Assembly (NCBI GenBank): GCA_903868595.1
Contig: CAIPVV010000047.1
Coordinates: 1 to 64,000, forward strand
DNA: 64,000 nt
Direction: 5' to 3'
From: an uncultured Pseudomonadota bacterium
GTDB taxonomy: Bacteria; Pseudomonadota; Gammaproteobacteria; Steroidobacterales; Steroidobacteraceae
This document shows positions 38,763 through 47,460 of the stretch, one piece after another; within the stretch, counting starts at the first letter, position 1; each line of letters opens with the position of its first letter. Under the pieces are notes generated by a model. The model ran no database searches. It saw nothing but the letters and a program-made list of their open reading frames with translations, and had not been told where the DNA came from. A program made the position numbers and the translations under genes.

Positions 38763-39239
38763 ATGAGCGAGCACGATGCCGAGATCTACTGCCTGCTGGT
38801 GCCGCTCGTCGATGAGCGGCTGATCATCCCGCGCTCCTGCGTGGCCGAGGTGATCAGCTACCAGACGCCGGTGGACATGACGGGTGCGCCGCCGTGGTAC
38901 CTGGGCGTGGTGAACTGGAACGGCAGGCACGTGCCGCTGGTGTCCTTCGAGGGCTGCTGCGGGGAGAACATCCCGCCGGCCTCCAGCCGCTCGCGCGTGG
39001 TCATCCTGCACGCGGTGTCGCCGCGCGTTGAGAGCGGCTATTTCGCGTTGATCTCGCAGGGCTTCCCGCAGCTGGTACGCGCCAGCCGCGACTTGCTCAA
39101 GCCCGACTCCTCGCGCAGCTTCCCGGAACGCAGCCCGATCCTCTGCCAGCTGCGCCTGCTGAACGAGGCGCCGCTAGTGCCGGATCTGGTGCGGCTGGAG
39201 GCGATGGTCGCCGAAGAGACGACCATCCTGCCTCCCTAG
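38763..39239 (+). CDS. chpC: CheW-like protein ChpC
   Basis: A 158-residue CheW-domain protein. IYCLLVPLVDERLIIPRSCVAEVI, PPWYLGVVNWNGRHVPLVSFE and FPQLVRASRDLLKPD. It starts 8 bp after chpA at ATG 38763. In Pseudomonas, ChpC couples additional receptors to ChpA. It ends the operon. PilK and ChpB homologues are not present between pilJ and here. Confidence 0.9.
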   Translation: MSEHDAEIYCLLVPLVDERLIIPRSCVAEVISYQTPVDMTGAPPWYLGVVNWNGRHVPLVSFEGCCGENIPPASSRSRVVILHAVSPRVESGYFALISQGFPQLVRASRDLLKPDSSRSFPERSPILCQLRLLNEAPLVPDLVRLEAMVAEETTILPP

Positions 39240-39252
39240 GGACCGTGGGTTC

Positions 39253-40314
39253 CTAGCCGACCTGTGCCAGGGTTGGATAGTCGGTGTAGCCCTTGGCATC
39301 GTCCGCGTAGAAGGTGCTGAAGTCTGGGGGGTTGAAAGCCGAGTTCTGCGCAAAGCGGTGCGGCAGGTCGGGGTTGGCGATGAACAACTTGCCGAATGCG
39401 ACGGCATCGGCCTCGCCACTGGCGATCACGGCGTTGCCCGAGTCGCGATCAAACCCCTCGTTGGCCACGTACTTGCCGCTGAACTGCTGGCGTAGCTGCG
39501 GCCCAATGCGACCTGCGCCCGTATGCTCGCGAGCGACGATGAAGGCGATGCCGCGGGCGCTTAGCTTGCGCACGACGTACCCGAAGGTGGCCAGCGGGTC
39601 GCTGTCCCCCAGGTCATGGGCATCGCCGCGTGGCGCCAGGTGCACGCCAACCCGGTCCTTGCCCCATACCGAGACGGTTGCGTCCACCGCCTCCAGCAGC
39701 AGGCGCGCGCGATTCTCCACCGGGCCGCCGTATTCATCCCTGCGGTGGTTGCTCTTGTCCTGCAGGAACTGGTCGAGCAGGTAGCCATTGGCGCCGTGCA
39801 ATTCCACGCCGTCAAAGCCCGCGGCCTGCGCGTTGAGCGCGCCCACCCGGAACTGCTCGACGATCTGCGGGATCTCCACCCGGTCCAGCGCACGCGGTAC
39901 GACGTAGGGCGTCGCCGGTCGCAGCAGCGTGACCTGCCCGGCGGGTGCGATCGCGCTGGGGGCCAGCGGCAGGGCGCCGCCCAGGAAGCTGGGGTGCGAG
40001 ATGCGGCCCACGTGCCAGAGCTGCAGGAAGATACGGCCACCGGCCGCGTGCACGGCACGGGTCGTGAGCTTCCAGCCCTCCACCTGCTCGGCCGAGAAGA
40101 TGCCGGGCGTGTTGGCGTACCCGGCGCCCAGCGGCGAGACGATCGTCGCCTCGCTCAGGATCAGCCCCGCGGAGGCGCGCTGGCGGTAGTACTCGGCCAT
40201 GAGCGCGTTGGGTACGCGCTGCGGACCGGATCGGGCGCGGGTCAGCGGCGCCATCAAGACACGGTTGGGCAGGTCCAGGTCGCCCAGGCGCAGCGGGCTC
40301 AGCAAATCGGTCAT
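39253..40314 (-). CDS. nemA: Old-yellow-enzyme family ene-reductase (NemA type)
   Basis: A 353-residue TIM-barrel flavoprotein. It has LPNRVLMAPLTRAR, LQLWHVGRISHPSF, VELHGANGYLLDQFLQDKSNHRRDEYGG with the catalytic Tyr and FMN contacts, and GKLFIANPDLPHR. It reduces activated C=C bonds and nitro compounds with NAD(P)H, often as an electrophile-detoxifying enzyme. GGAGG precedes the ATG at 40314. Two dyads in the short upstream region (40332-40352 and 40354-40369) suggest repressor control. No regulator gene is next to it. It converges with chpC, with 13 bp between them. Confidence 0.93.
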   Translation of the reverse strand: MTDLLSPLRLGDLDLPNRVLMAPLTRARSGPQRVPNALMAEYYRQRASAGLILSEATIVSPLGAGYANTPGIFSAEQVEGWKLTTRAVHAAGGRIFLQLWHVGRISHPSFLGGALPLAPSAIAPAGQVTLLRPATPYVVPRALDRVEIPQIVEQFRVGALNAQAAGFDGVELHGANGYLLDQFLQDKSNHRRDEYGGPVENRARLLLEAVDATVSVWGKDRVGVHLAPRGDAHDLGDSDPLATFGYVVRKLSARGIAFIVAREHTGAGRIGPQLRQQFSGKYVANEGFDRDSGNAVIASGEADAVAFGKLFIANPDLPHRFAQNSAFNPPDFSTFYADDAKGYTDYPTLAQVG

Positions 40315-40331
40315 GGCGGGGAACCTCCAGG

Positions 40332-40352
40332 TAGTTCGTTTTTATTGAACTA
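40332..40352 (-). promoter_or_regulatory. Inverted repeat TAGTTC-N9-GAACTA upstream of nemA
   Basis: Perfect 6-bp half-sites (40332-40337 and 40347-40352) flank a 9-nt AT-rich spacer, just ahead of the nemA ribosome site. TAGTTC/GAACTA arms of this kind are typical binding sites of small redox-responsive repressors. The regulator cannot be named. Confidence 0.5.
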
Positions 40353-40353
40353 A

Positions 40354-40369
40354 ACCGGTGGCCACCGGT
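40354..40369 (-). promoter_or_regulatory. 16-bp perfect palindrome in the nemA promoter
   Basis: ACCGGTGGCCACCGGT is a perfect 16-bp palindrome. On the minus strand it falls between a TTTACC -35-like and a TTCAAT -10-like hexamer, 17 nt apart. A bound protein would therefore block the polymerase. It is a candidate operator, second to the neighbouring TAGTTC dyad. Confidence 0.45.
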
Positions 40370-40404
40370 AAAGCCATTAAACGCGAGAACCGGGCACCCG
40401 CGGG

Positions 40405-41160
40405 TTATCCGGCTGCGCCGAAGTCTCCGGCGAGGGCCTGCAGCGCGGCCAGGGCGGCCAGCGGTGCCGTCTCGGTGCGCAGGACCCGCGGGCCCAGCAG
40501 GCAACTGCGAAAACCCGCTTTCAGGGCGAGGGCTTCCTCGGCCGGATCCAGCCCCCCCTCGGGACCGATGAGCAGGCTGATGCCCCGCTGGAGCGCCGTG
40601 CCTGCCTCGCGCAGCAGCTGGGGCAGGGGCTGGGCGCCGTCGATGGCCAGCAGCAGCTTGAGCCCGGCCTGGTCGGCGGCACAGGCCTCGGCGACCGTCA
40701 GGGGCTCCAGCATCTGCGGCAGCGTGTTGCGGCCGCTTTGTTCACAGGCGCTGATCGTGATGCCGGCCCAGTGCGACAGCTTGCGCGCCCCGCTCTCGGC
40801 ATCCAGCCGCACGTTGCTGCGCAGGGCGCGTACCGGGCGCACGGCGCTGACCCCCAGCTCGGTCGCCTTCTGCACGATCAGGTCCATGCGTTCCCCGCGC
40901 GAGACCCCCTGCAGCAGCGTCAGGCGCAGCGGCGACTCGCGCGTGATGGGGTGGTGCGCCCCGATGGCCAGTGTCGCCCCGCGCTTGGCCACGGCGCGGA
41001 TCACCGCGTCGTATTCACCGCCGCACCCGTCGAAGAGGCGGACCGCTGCCCCTTGCTGCAGCCGCAGCACGCGCGTCAGGTGGTTGCTGGCCGCCTCCGG
41101 CAGGCTGATTTCCCCGCGCCCGGCCAGCGGCTCGGCCACGTACACCCGCGTCAGTCGCAT
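40405..41160 (-). CDS. rsmE: 16S rRNA m3U1498 methyltransferase RsmE
   Basis: A 251-residue SPOUT methyltransferase (E. coli 243). It has an N-terminal PUA-like part (NHLTRVLRLQQGAAVRLFDGCGGEY), LLQGVSRGERMDLIVQKATELGV and the knot motifs LLIGPEGGLDPAE and LGPRVLRTETA. The start ATG 41160 overlaps the bioA end by 10 bp, so it is probably co-translated. Confidence 0.96.
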   Translation of the reverse strand: MRLTRVYVAEPLAGRGEISLPEAASNHLTRVLRLQQGAAVRLFDGCGGEYDAVIRAVAKRGATLAIGAHHPITRESPLRLTLLQGVSRGERMDLIVQKATELGVSAVRPVRALRSNVRLDAESGARKLSHWAGITISACEQSGRNTLPQMLEPLTVAEACAADQAGLKLLLAIDGAQPLPQLLREAGTALQRGISLLIGPEGGLDPAEEALALKAGFRSCLLGPRVLRTETAPLAALAALQALAGDFGAAG

Positions 41161-42527
41161 GTGGCGGCCTCGATCGCCTCGCCGGCCACGCCGATCATGA
41201 AGTCGATCTCCGGCTCGGTGATCACGTAGGGCGGCATGAAGTACACGACGTTGCCGACCGGGCGCAGCAGCAGCCCCTGGGTCAGGCCGTGGCGGTAGAC
41301 GCGCAGGCCGCGCCGCTCGCGGTAGTCGTAGGGCTCGCGCGTGCGCTTCTCGCGCACGAGCTCGACCGCCAGGATCATGCCCGTCTGGCGGACCTCGGCC
41401 ACGTGCGGGTGGTCCACCAGCGCCGCCGCGGCTGTGGCCATGCGGGTCGCGAGCACGCGGTTGCGCTCGATCACCGGCTCGGTGGCGAAGATGTTCAGCG
41501 TCGCGCGCGCCACGGCGCAGGCCAGCGCGTTGCCCGTGTAGCTGTGGGAGTGCAGGAACGCGTTGAGCTTGTCGTACTCGTCGTAGAACGCATCGTAGAT
41601 TTCCTCCCCGGCCAGTACCGCAGAGAGCGGCAGGTAACCGCCCGTCAGGCCCTTGGAGAGGCACATCAGGTCCGGCGTGATGCTCGCCTGCTCGCAGGCG
41701 AAGAGGGTCCCGGTGCGGCCAAAGCCCACGGCGATCTCATCGGCGATGAGGTGCACCTGGAATTCATCGCAGGCCTCGCGCAGCAGCTTCAGGTAGATCG
41801 GGTGGTACATGCGCATGTTGCCCGCGCACTGCACCAGGGGCTCAACGATCACGCCAGCCAGGACCCCGGCATGCTGCTCGAGCATCGCGCGCATGGGCAG
41901 GAACAGCCGCCGCGCGCAGTCCTCCCAGCTCTCGCCGGCCTCGCGCTGCCAGGCATCCGGGGTGGGGGCCGTGAACACCTCCATCAGCAGCGGCGCGTAA
42001 ATGTCCTTGTAGAGCGCGACGTTGCCTACGGCCAGCGCCCCGAGCGTCTCGCCGTGGTAGCTGTTGGTCAGGGTGAGAAAGCGCGTCTTGCCGCCCCGGC
42101 CGCGGTTGCGCCAGTAGTGGAAGCTCATCTTTACGGCCACCTCGATGGCGGCCGAGCCGTTGTCGGCGAAGAAGCAGCGCGTGAGGCCCCGTGGCGCTAC
42201 GTTCGTCAGCGCCTCGGCCAGCTCGATCGCCGGCTCGTGGGTAAAACCGGCGAAAATCACGTGCTCCAGCTGCTCCAGCTGGTCGCGCACCGCGGCGTTC
42301 AGCGTCGGGTTGGCGTGCCCGAAGAGGTTTACCCACCAGGAGCTGATGCAATCCAGGTAGCGCCGCCCCTCGAAGTCCTCCAGCCACACCCCCTGGCCAC
42401 GGCGAATGGGAATCATGGGCATTGCCCGCTCGTGGTCCTTCATCTGGGTGCAGGGGTGCCAGACGTGGGCCAGATCGCGGGCGGCGAGGCGCTGGTTCAC
42501 GGCGCCGCCAAGGGTTTCTTGAGTCAT
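41151..42527 (-). CDS. bioA: Adenosylmethionine-8-amino-7-oxononanoate aminotransferase
   Basis: A 458-residue class III PLP aminotransferase. HVWHPCTQMKDHE, CISSWWVNLFGHANP, FADNGSAAIEVAVKMSFHYW, NSYHGETLGALAVG, IADEIAVGFGRTG and LSKGLTGGYLPLSAVL with the PLP Lys identify BioA. It uses SAM as the amino donor in biotin synthesis. ATG 42527 matches the family start; earlier in-frame ATGs only add unrelated sequence. No other bio gene is adjacent. Confidence 0.97.
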   Translation of the reverse strand: MTQETLGGAVNQRLAARDLAHVWHPCTQMKDHERAMPMIPIRRGQGVWLEDFEGRRYLDCISSWWVNLFGHANPTLNAAVRDQLEQLEHVIFAGFTHEPAIELAEALTNVAPRGLTRCFFADNGSAAIEVAVKMSFHYWRNRGRGGKTRFLTLTNSYHGETLGALAVGNVALYKDIYAPLLMEVFTAPTPDAWQREAGESWEDCARRLFLPMRAMLEQHAGVLAGVIVEPLVQCAGNMRMYHPIYLKLLREACDEFQVHLIADEIAVGFGRTGTLFACEQASITPDLMCLSKGLTGGYLPLSAVLAGEEIYDAFYDEYDKLNAFLHSHSYTGNALACAVARATLNIFATEPVIERNRVLATRMATAAAALVDHPHVAEVRQTGMILAVELVREKRTREPYDYRERRGLRVYRHGLTQGLLLRPVGNVVYFMPPYVITEPEIDFMIGVAGEAIEAATCD

Positions 42528-42631
42528 ATCCCCTAGCCTACTGCACAGAGATTCCCATGCGGCCCCCACTCGCGGCATGATCGGCATGTTGCGAGAAAAA
42601 CGTACCGCTGTTTTCCGGGGGGACCCTGCCG

Positions 42632-44875
42632 ATGAGCCACAAGACTGGCCAGACTCTGCTGCCGCGCCTCGCCTCTGCCGCCCTCGGGCTGGCACTGGCC
42701 GCGCTCCTTGCCGCCTGCGCCCAGCAGAAGGCGCCCGCGCCGGTTGCCCAGGCCCCCGCAGGCCAGGTCGATCAGGATCGCCTGCTTGCCGCGGACCAGG
42801 AGCCCGGCTCCTGGCTGGCCAGCGGCCGAGACGCCGGCAAGACGCACTACTCGCCGCTGGACTCGATCAAACGCGAAACGGTCGGGCGCCTGGGCTTTGC
42901 CTGGGAGTTCCAGACCGGCACCAACCGCGGCATGCAGGCCACGCCACTGATGGTCGATGGGGTGCTGTACACCTCGGGCGTGGCGGGCCGCGTCTATGCG
43001 CTGGACGCGCAGACCGGCAAGCCCAAGTGGCAGTTCGAGCCGCCGCTGAAACTGAAGAACGCGCGCGGCTCCTGCTGCGACATCGTCAACCGTGGTGTGG
43101 CCGTGTGGCAGGGCAAGGTCTACGTGGGTTCCTTCGAGGGCATCCTCTACGCCTTGGACGCGAAGGACGGCAAGGTCCTCTGGCAGACCGACACCTTGAT
43201 TGATCGCAGCCGCGCCTACTCGAGCACCGGAGCGCCGCAGATCGCCGGCAAGTACGTGGTCATCGGCAACGGCGGCGCGGAGTTCGACTCCCGCGGCTAT
43301 GTGTCCGCCTATGACCGGGAGACGGGCAAGCTGGCCTGGCGCTTCTATACGGTGCCGGGTGACCCGTCGAAGCCGCAGGAGAACAAGGCCCTGGAGATGG
43401 CCGCGAAGACCTGGGATCCGAAGCGGGATCCGCGCTATGGCGGGGGCGGCAATGCCTGGGATGGCTTTGCCTATGACGCCAAGACGAACCTGGTGTACTT
43501 CGGCACGGCCAACGGCGCGCCGTGGAACCGGGCCTATCGCAGCCCCGCGGGCGGCGACAACCTGTTCATCGCCTCCATCGTGGCGCTGAATGCCGACACG
43601 GGCGAGTACGTGTGGCACTACCAGCAGACGCCGGGCGAGCGCTGGGACTATGACGCCACGCCGCAGCTGATGCTGACGACGCTGAAGCTCGATGGCGTCG
43701 ACCACGACGTGTTGATGCAGGCCTCGAAGAACGGGTTTTTCTATGTGCTGGAGCGCGCCACCGGCAAGCTGCTGGCTGCCGACAAGTTCGTCGATGCGAA
43801 CTGGGCCAAGGGCGTGGACCTGGCCACGGGCCGGGTCATTGAGAACCCGGACGCCGACTACACCAAGGGCAAGCCGGTGATCGTGTTCCCCTCCGGCGTT
43901 GGCGGACACAACTTCAATCCGATGTCGCGGTCGGCCCGCACCGGTCTGGTCTATATCCCGGCCGTACACAGCGGGATGGGCGTCGTCTCGGCGCCGTTGC
44001 CGGCGTACCGGCCCGAGCGCATGGCCGGCGGTACGCAGCTGGCCTTTGCCACGCAGTTGCTGGTGCCCGGGATGCTGCCGCCTGCACTGCGTTCGGTGAC
44101 CACGCCGGCCTACCTGAAGACCGTGCCCAGCCTCGACATGCACGCCTCGCTCAAGGCCTGGGATCCGGTGGCCCGCAAGGTCTTGTGGGAGCACAAGTAC
44201 GCCAGCTTCATGGACCACGGCGGCGTGCTGTCCACTGGCGGCGGCATCGTGGTCCAGGGCAGCATTGATGGCCACCTGCGCGTGTTCAATGACGAGACGG
44301 GCGAGGTGCTCAAGGACCTGGACACGGGCAGCCCGCTGATCGCCGCCCCCATGACCTATACGGTGAACGGCGTGCAGTACGTGGCGGTCCTGGCCGGTAC
44401 GGGCGGTGGCGGCTGGAACTTCTGGATGCCCGAAAACGTCGCCTTCACCCGTGGCAATGACAACCGGGTGCTGGTGTTCAAGCTCGATGGCGGCGAGGTG
44501 CGCAAGCCGGACCTGCTGCCGGCGGTGGCCCCGATCCCCGAGCCACCCGCACAGGTGGGCACGGTGGCAGACATCGCCGCGGGCGCGGCCTTGTTTGGGC
44601 GTAACTGCGCGTCCTGTCATGGCAACGCCGAGCGGGGACCGGTGCCTGACCTGCGCCGCTCCGGCGTGATCCGCGAGTCGGTTGCTTTCCAGGCCGTGGT
44701 GCGTGGCGGCGCGCTGGAGAAGCGCGGCATGTCCAGCTGGGATGACCTGCTGACGGCAGCGGAAGTCGAGCAGATCCGCACGCACCTGATCTCGGTGGCG
44801 CGCGATGCCTATGCCAGTCAGCAGAAGGGAGGGACAGTTGCGCCGGCGCCGGCCGTTAAAGAAGGCCACCTGTGA
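42632..44875 (+). CDS. Quinohemoprotein (PQQ + cytochrome c) dehydrogenase lipoprotein
   Basis: A 747-residue protein started at ATG 42632 behind GGGGGGA. The N-terminus is a lipoprotein signal with lipobox LAAC (Cys29). An eight-bladed PQQ propeller follows, with the vicinal disulfide Cys148-Cys149 in GSCCDIVNRG and W-motifs such as GKLAWRFYTVPGDP and DTGEYVWHYQQTPGERWDYD. A C-terminal cytochrome c domain has Cys659-x-x-Cys662-His663. This is the class II quinohemoprotein alcohol dehydrogenase layout. It oxidises an alcohol in the periplasm and passes electrons to the respiratory chain. The substrate is unknown. Its stop overlaps the flavoprotein start (GTGA). Confidence 0.92.
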   Translation: MSHKTGQTLLPRLASAALGLALAALLAACAQQKAPAPVAQAPAGQVDQDRLLAADQEPGSWLASGRDAGKTHYSPLDSIKRETVGRLGFAWEFQTGTNRGMQATPLMVDGVLYTSGVAGRVYALDAQTGKPKWQFEPPLKLKNARGSCCDIVNRGVAVWQGKVYVGSFEGILYALDAKDGKVLWQTDTLIDRSRAYSSTGAPQIAGKYVVIGNGGAEFDSRGYVSAYDRETGKLAWRFYTVPGDPSKPQENKALEMAAKTWDPKRDPRYGGGGNAWDGFAYDAKTNLVYFGTANGAPWNRAYRSPAGGDNLFIASIVALNADTGEYVWHYQQTPGERWDYDATPQLMLTTLKLDGVDHDVLMQASKNGFFYVLERATGKLLAADKFVDANWAKGVDLATGRVIENPDADYTKGKPVIVFPSGVGGHNFNPMSRSARTGLVYIPAVHSGMGVVSAPLPAYRPERMAGGTQLAFATQLLVPGMLPPALRSVTTPAYLKTVPSLDMHASLKAWDPVARKVLWEHKYASFMDHGGVLSTGGGIVVQGSIDGHLRVFNDETGEVLKDLDTGSPLIAAPMTYTVNGVQYVAVLAGTGGGGWNFWMPENVAFTRGNDNRVLVFKLDGGEVRKPDLLPAVAPIPEPPAQVGTVADIAAGAALFGRNCASCHGNAERGPVPDLRRSGVIRESVAFQAVVRGGALEKRGMSSWDDLLTAAEVEQIRTHLISVARDAYASQQKGGTVAPAPAVKEGHL

Positions 44876-46413
44876 AACTGATCCTGCCGCCCGGGGTGAC
44901 CGCGGCGCGCTTTGAGCAGGCGATGGCCGCCTTCGCGCGCGTGCTCGGCAAGGAGTGGGTGCTCGCGACCGACGAGGATCGCGAGACCTACCTGGACATG
45001 TACTCGCCGGGGCGCGAGGAGAGCCACGCGGCGGCCGGTGCGCTCGCTCCGGCCAGCGTCGAGCAGGTCCAGGCCGTGCTGAAGGTCGCCAACGAGTTCC
45101 ACATCCCGCTCTGGCCGATCTCGCGCGGCAAGAACTTCGGCTATGGCGGTGCGGCGCCGCGCCTGAGCGGCACGGTGATGCTGGATCTGGGGCGGCTCAA
45201 CCAGATCATCGAGGTCAACGAGAAGCAGGGCTACTGCATCCTGGAGCCTGGCGTGGGCTTCTTTGACCTGTGGGACTACCTCAAGCAGAACAAGATCCCC
45301 CTGCAGATGGGCATTCCGGGCAATGGCTGGGGCAGTGTCGTGGGCAATGCGCTGGAGCGCGGCTTCAGCCCGCTGGGCGACCACAGCAGCAACATCTGCG
45401 GCATGGAGATCCTGCTGCCCACGGGTGAATTGGTGCGCACGGGCATGGGCGCCATGGCCAATGGCAAGGCCTGGCCGCTGTTCAAGCATGGTTTCGGACC
45501 GTCCTGGGACCAGATGGTCGTGCAGGGCAATTATGCGATCGTCACCAAGCTGTGCTTGTGGCTGAAGCAGGAAGACGAGGCGGCGATCACCGTCGACGTC
45601 AAGCTCGACAAGCCGCAAGAGCTGCAGTGGTACACCGAGGCGGTGACGCCGCTGCGCCTGCGGGGTGTGCTTGATGGGCTGGTGCGCATCACCAGTTATC
45701 AGTCGGCGGCCACCGTGCCGACGCTGCGCAGCGAGTGGTACCAGGGCAAGGACTCGATTCCCGACAGCGTCATCCCGCTGATGATGAAGCGCTTCAATGT
45801 GGGTTGGTGGAACGGCGCGCTGCGCCTGGCCGGCTACAGCGATGTCTGTGAGGCCAACCTAAGGCGCGTGCTGGACCGGGTGGCGAAGTTCACGAAGCAG
45901 GAATTCAAGGTCATCCGCGGTCCGGGCAATGCCTCCCCGGGACCGAGCACCTATCCGCTGCAGATGACCAACTGGTATGGCGGCCGTGGCGGACACATCG
46001 GCTATTCGCCCGTCATGCCGGCCGACGGCAAGCTGGTGCAGGAACAGTTCGAGCGCACGCGACGCCGCTACCAGGAGTTCGGGCTCGACTATTCGGGCAC
46101 GTTCTACAACGATGGGCGCAGCGTGACCAACGTCAACCTGATCCTCTACGGCAAGGACGACGCCGAGCAGAAGGAGCGGGTGCGCAAGCTGTTCCTGGCG
46201 CTCATCGCCGACGCAAGGGAGCAGGGCTACGGTGAATACCGGACCCATCTGTCGTACATGGACGACGTGGCGGCGAGCTACGACTTCAACAACCACTCGC
46301 TGCTCAGGCTCAACGAGCGGGTGAAGGACGCGCTGGATCCCAACGGCATCCTGGCGCCCGGCCGCAACGGCATCTGGCCCAAGGCCTACCGCGCGCAGCG
46401 GGGCAAGCTGTGA
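44872..46413 (+). CDS. VAO/4-cresol dehydrogenase-like FAD oxidoreductase
   Basis: A 513-residue flavoprotein of the vanillyl-alcohol oxidase family. The FAD-binding PCMH domain shows PLWPISRGKNFGYGG, EPGVGFFDLWDYL, GNGWGSVVGNALERGFSPLGDHSSN. The C-terminal substrate domain has YGEYRTHLSYMDDVAASYDFNN and ALDPNGILAPGRNGIWP, as in PchF, eugenol hydroxylase and VAO. The Tyr-Arg of EYRTH corresponds, I believe, to the phenol-binding pair in VAO. The likely reaction is oxidation or hydroxylation of a para-alkyl phenol, with electrons going to the cytochrome encoded next. No signal peptide is visible, while its partner has one. It overlaps its neighbours on both sides. Confidence 0.88.
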   Translation: MKLILPPGVTAARFEQAMAAFARVLGKEWVLATDEDRETYLDMYSPGREESHAAAGALAPASVEQVQAVLKVANEFHIPLWPISRGKNFGYGGAAPRLSGTVMLDLGRLNQIIEVNEKQGYCILEPGVGFFDLWDYLKQNKIPLQMGIPGNGWGSVVGNALERGFSPLGDHSSNICGMEILLPTGELVRTGMGAMANGKAWPLFKHGFGPSWDQMVVQGNYAIVTKLCLWLKQEDEAAITVDVKLDKPQELQWYTEAVTPLRLRGVLDGLVRITSYQSAATVPTLRSEWYQGKDSIPDSVIPLMMKRFNVGWWNGALRLAGYSDVCEANLRRVLDRVAKFTKQEFKVIRGPGNASPGPSTYPLQMTNWYGGRGGHIGYSPVMPADGKLVQEQFERTRRRYQEFGLDYSGTFYNDGRSVTNVNLILYGKDDAEQKERVRKLFLALIADAREQGYGEYRTHLSYMDDVAASYDFNNHSLLRLNERVKDALDPNGILAPGRNGIWPKAYRAQRGKL

Positions 46414-46754
46414 TGCGCGCCGCAAGCCTTCTGTTGCTCTCCGTGCTGCCGCTGGCGGCCCTGGGCGCGCAGACGCCAGCGCAGCTTGCCGCCCGCGGCC
46501 AGCAGGCGTTCGCGCATCGCTGCGGCATGTGCCATCGTGAGGGCGGTACCGGCACCTTCATCCTGGCGCGGCGACTCGGGGCCGATAAGTCCCTCTTGGA
46601 GAAGCGTACCGACCTGCAGCCGCTGTACCTGCGCACCGTGGTGCGCTGGGGCATCGGCAACATGCCGCGCATTTCCCGCGTGGAGCTGCCGGAGAGCGAC
46701 CTGGAGGCCGTGACCGCCTACCTGACCGCTCCCAAGGGCCCGGCCGCCCCGTGA
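46413..46754 (+). CDS. Small cytochrome c subunit (PchC/EhyA-like)
   Basis: A 113-residue protein with a signal peptide (AASLLLLSVLPLAALGA|Q) and one heme site Cys37-GM-Cys40-His41. A Met in the NMPR context near the C-terminus is a likely axial ligand. It starts with ATG at 46413, sharing a base with the flavoprotein stop. Pairing of a VAO-type flavoprotein with a small cytochrome is the arrangement of 4-cresol dehydrogenase and eugenol hydroxylase, so it is most likely the electron-accepting subunit. Confidence 0.88.
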   Translation: MRAASLLLLSVLPLAALGAQTPAQLAARGQQAFAHRCGMCHREGGTGTFILARRLGADKSLLEKRTDLQPLYLRTVVRWGIGNMPRISRVELPESDLEAVTAYLTAPKGPAAP

Positions 46755-47323
46755 GCACGGCCCCGGCGCTGAGCGTCCATGCGCCGACCGGCCTGCTGGT
46801 CGGCGTGCGCCAGGTGCTCAGCCCGCACCGCGATCCCCGCCCGCCCGGGACGCGGGTGGACCTGGTGGTGCTACACGGCATCAGCCTGCCGCCCGGCGAG
46901 TACGGCGGGCCGTGGATCCAGCAGCTGTTCACCGGCAACCTGCCCACGACCCGGCACCCGTATTTCGCCCAGATCGCGGACTTGCGCGTCTCGGCCCATC
47001 TGCTTATCCGCCGGGACGGGGAAATCGTGCAGTTCGTCCCGTTCGGGCAGCGCGCCTGGCATGCCGGCGTGTCCGCGTGGAAAGGGCGCGAGGCCTGCAA
47101 CGACTACTCCATCGGCATCGAGCTGGAGGGCGCGGATACCGACCCCTACACCACCGCGCAGTACGCCCGCGCTGCAGAGGCGATCACGGCGCTGTGCACG
47201 GCCTACCAGGACCTCAGCCCGGCGCGCGTCGTGGGTCACAGCGACGTGGCGCCGGGCCGCAAGAGCGATCCCGGCGAGGCCTTTGATTGGGGTGCCCTGC
47301 GCGCTCGGCTGGCGCCGAGCTGA
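46751..47323 (+). CDS. ampD: 1,6-anhydro-N-acetylmuramyl-L-alanine amidase AmpD
   Basis: A 190-residue zinc amidase (amidase_2). LVVLHGISLPPGEYGG, VSAHLLIRRDGEIVQFVP, RAWHAGVSAWKGREACNDYSIGIELEG and VVGHSDVAPGRKSDPG give the zinc His, His and Asp ligands. It cleaves anhydromuropeptides in the cytosol during wall recycling. No signal peptide, as expected of AmpD rather than AmiD. GTG 46751 overlaps the cytochrome stop by 4 nt, which places ampD inside the oxidoreductase operon. Confidence 0.95.
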   Translation: MSTAPALSVHAPTGLLVGVRQVLSPHRDPRPPGTRVDLVVLHGISLPPGEYGGPWIQQLFTGNLPTTRHPYFAQIADLRVSAHLLIRRDGEIVQFVPFGQRAWHAGVSAWKGREACNDYSIGIELEGADTDPYTTAQYARAAEAITALCTAYQDLSPARVVGHSDVAPGRKSDPGEAFDWGALRARLAPS

Positions 47324-47460
47324 GAGCGGCCAAGGCCCTCCCGCACGGCGGGCCGGCGCGCCAAGTGCTTGATCGGCCTGCGCTGCGGCATCACCAGGGA
47401 ACCGATGGCCGCCGCGACGGACCAATACCGGGTGACGGTATGCAGCCTGGGAGTAACGCG

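Noticed and set aside
42533-44869. 778-codon minus-strand frame opposite the quinohemoprotein gene
   Set aside because: Antisense to a protein with clear PQQ and heme motifs; no motifs of its own.
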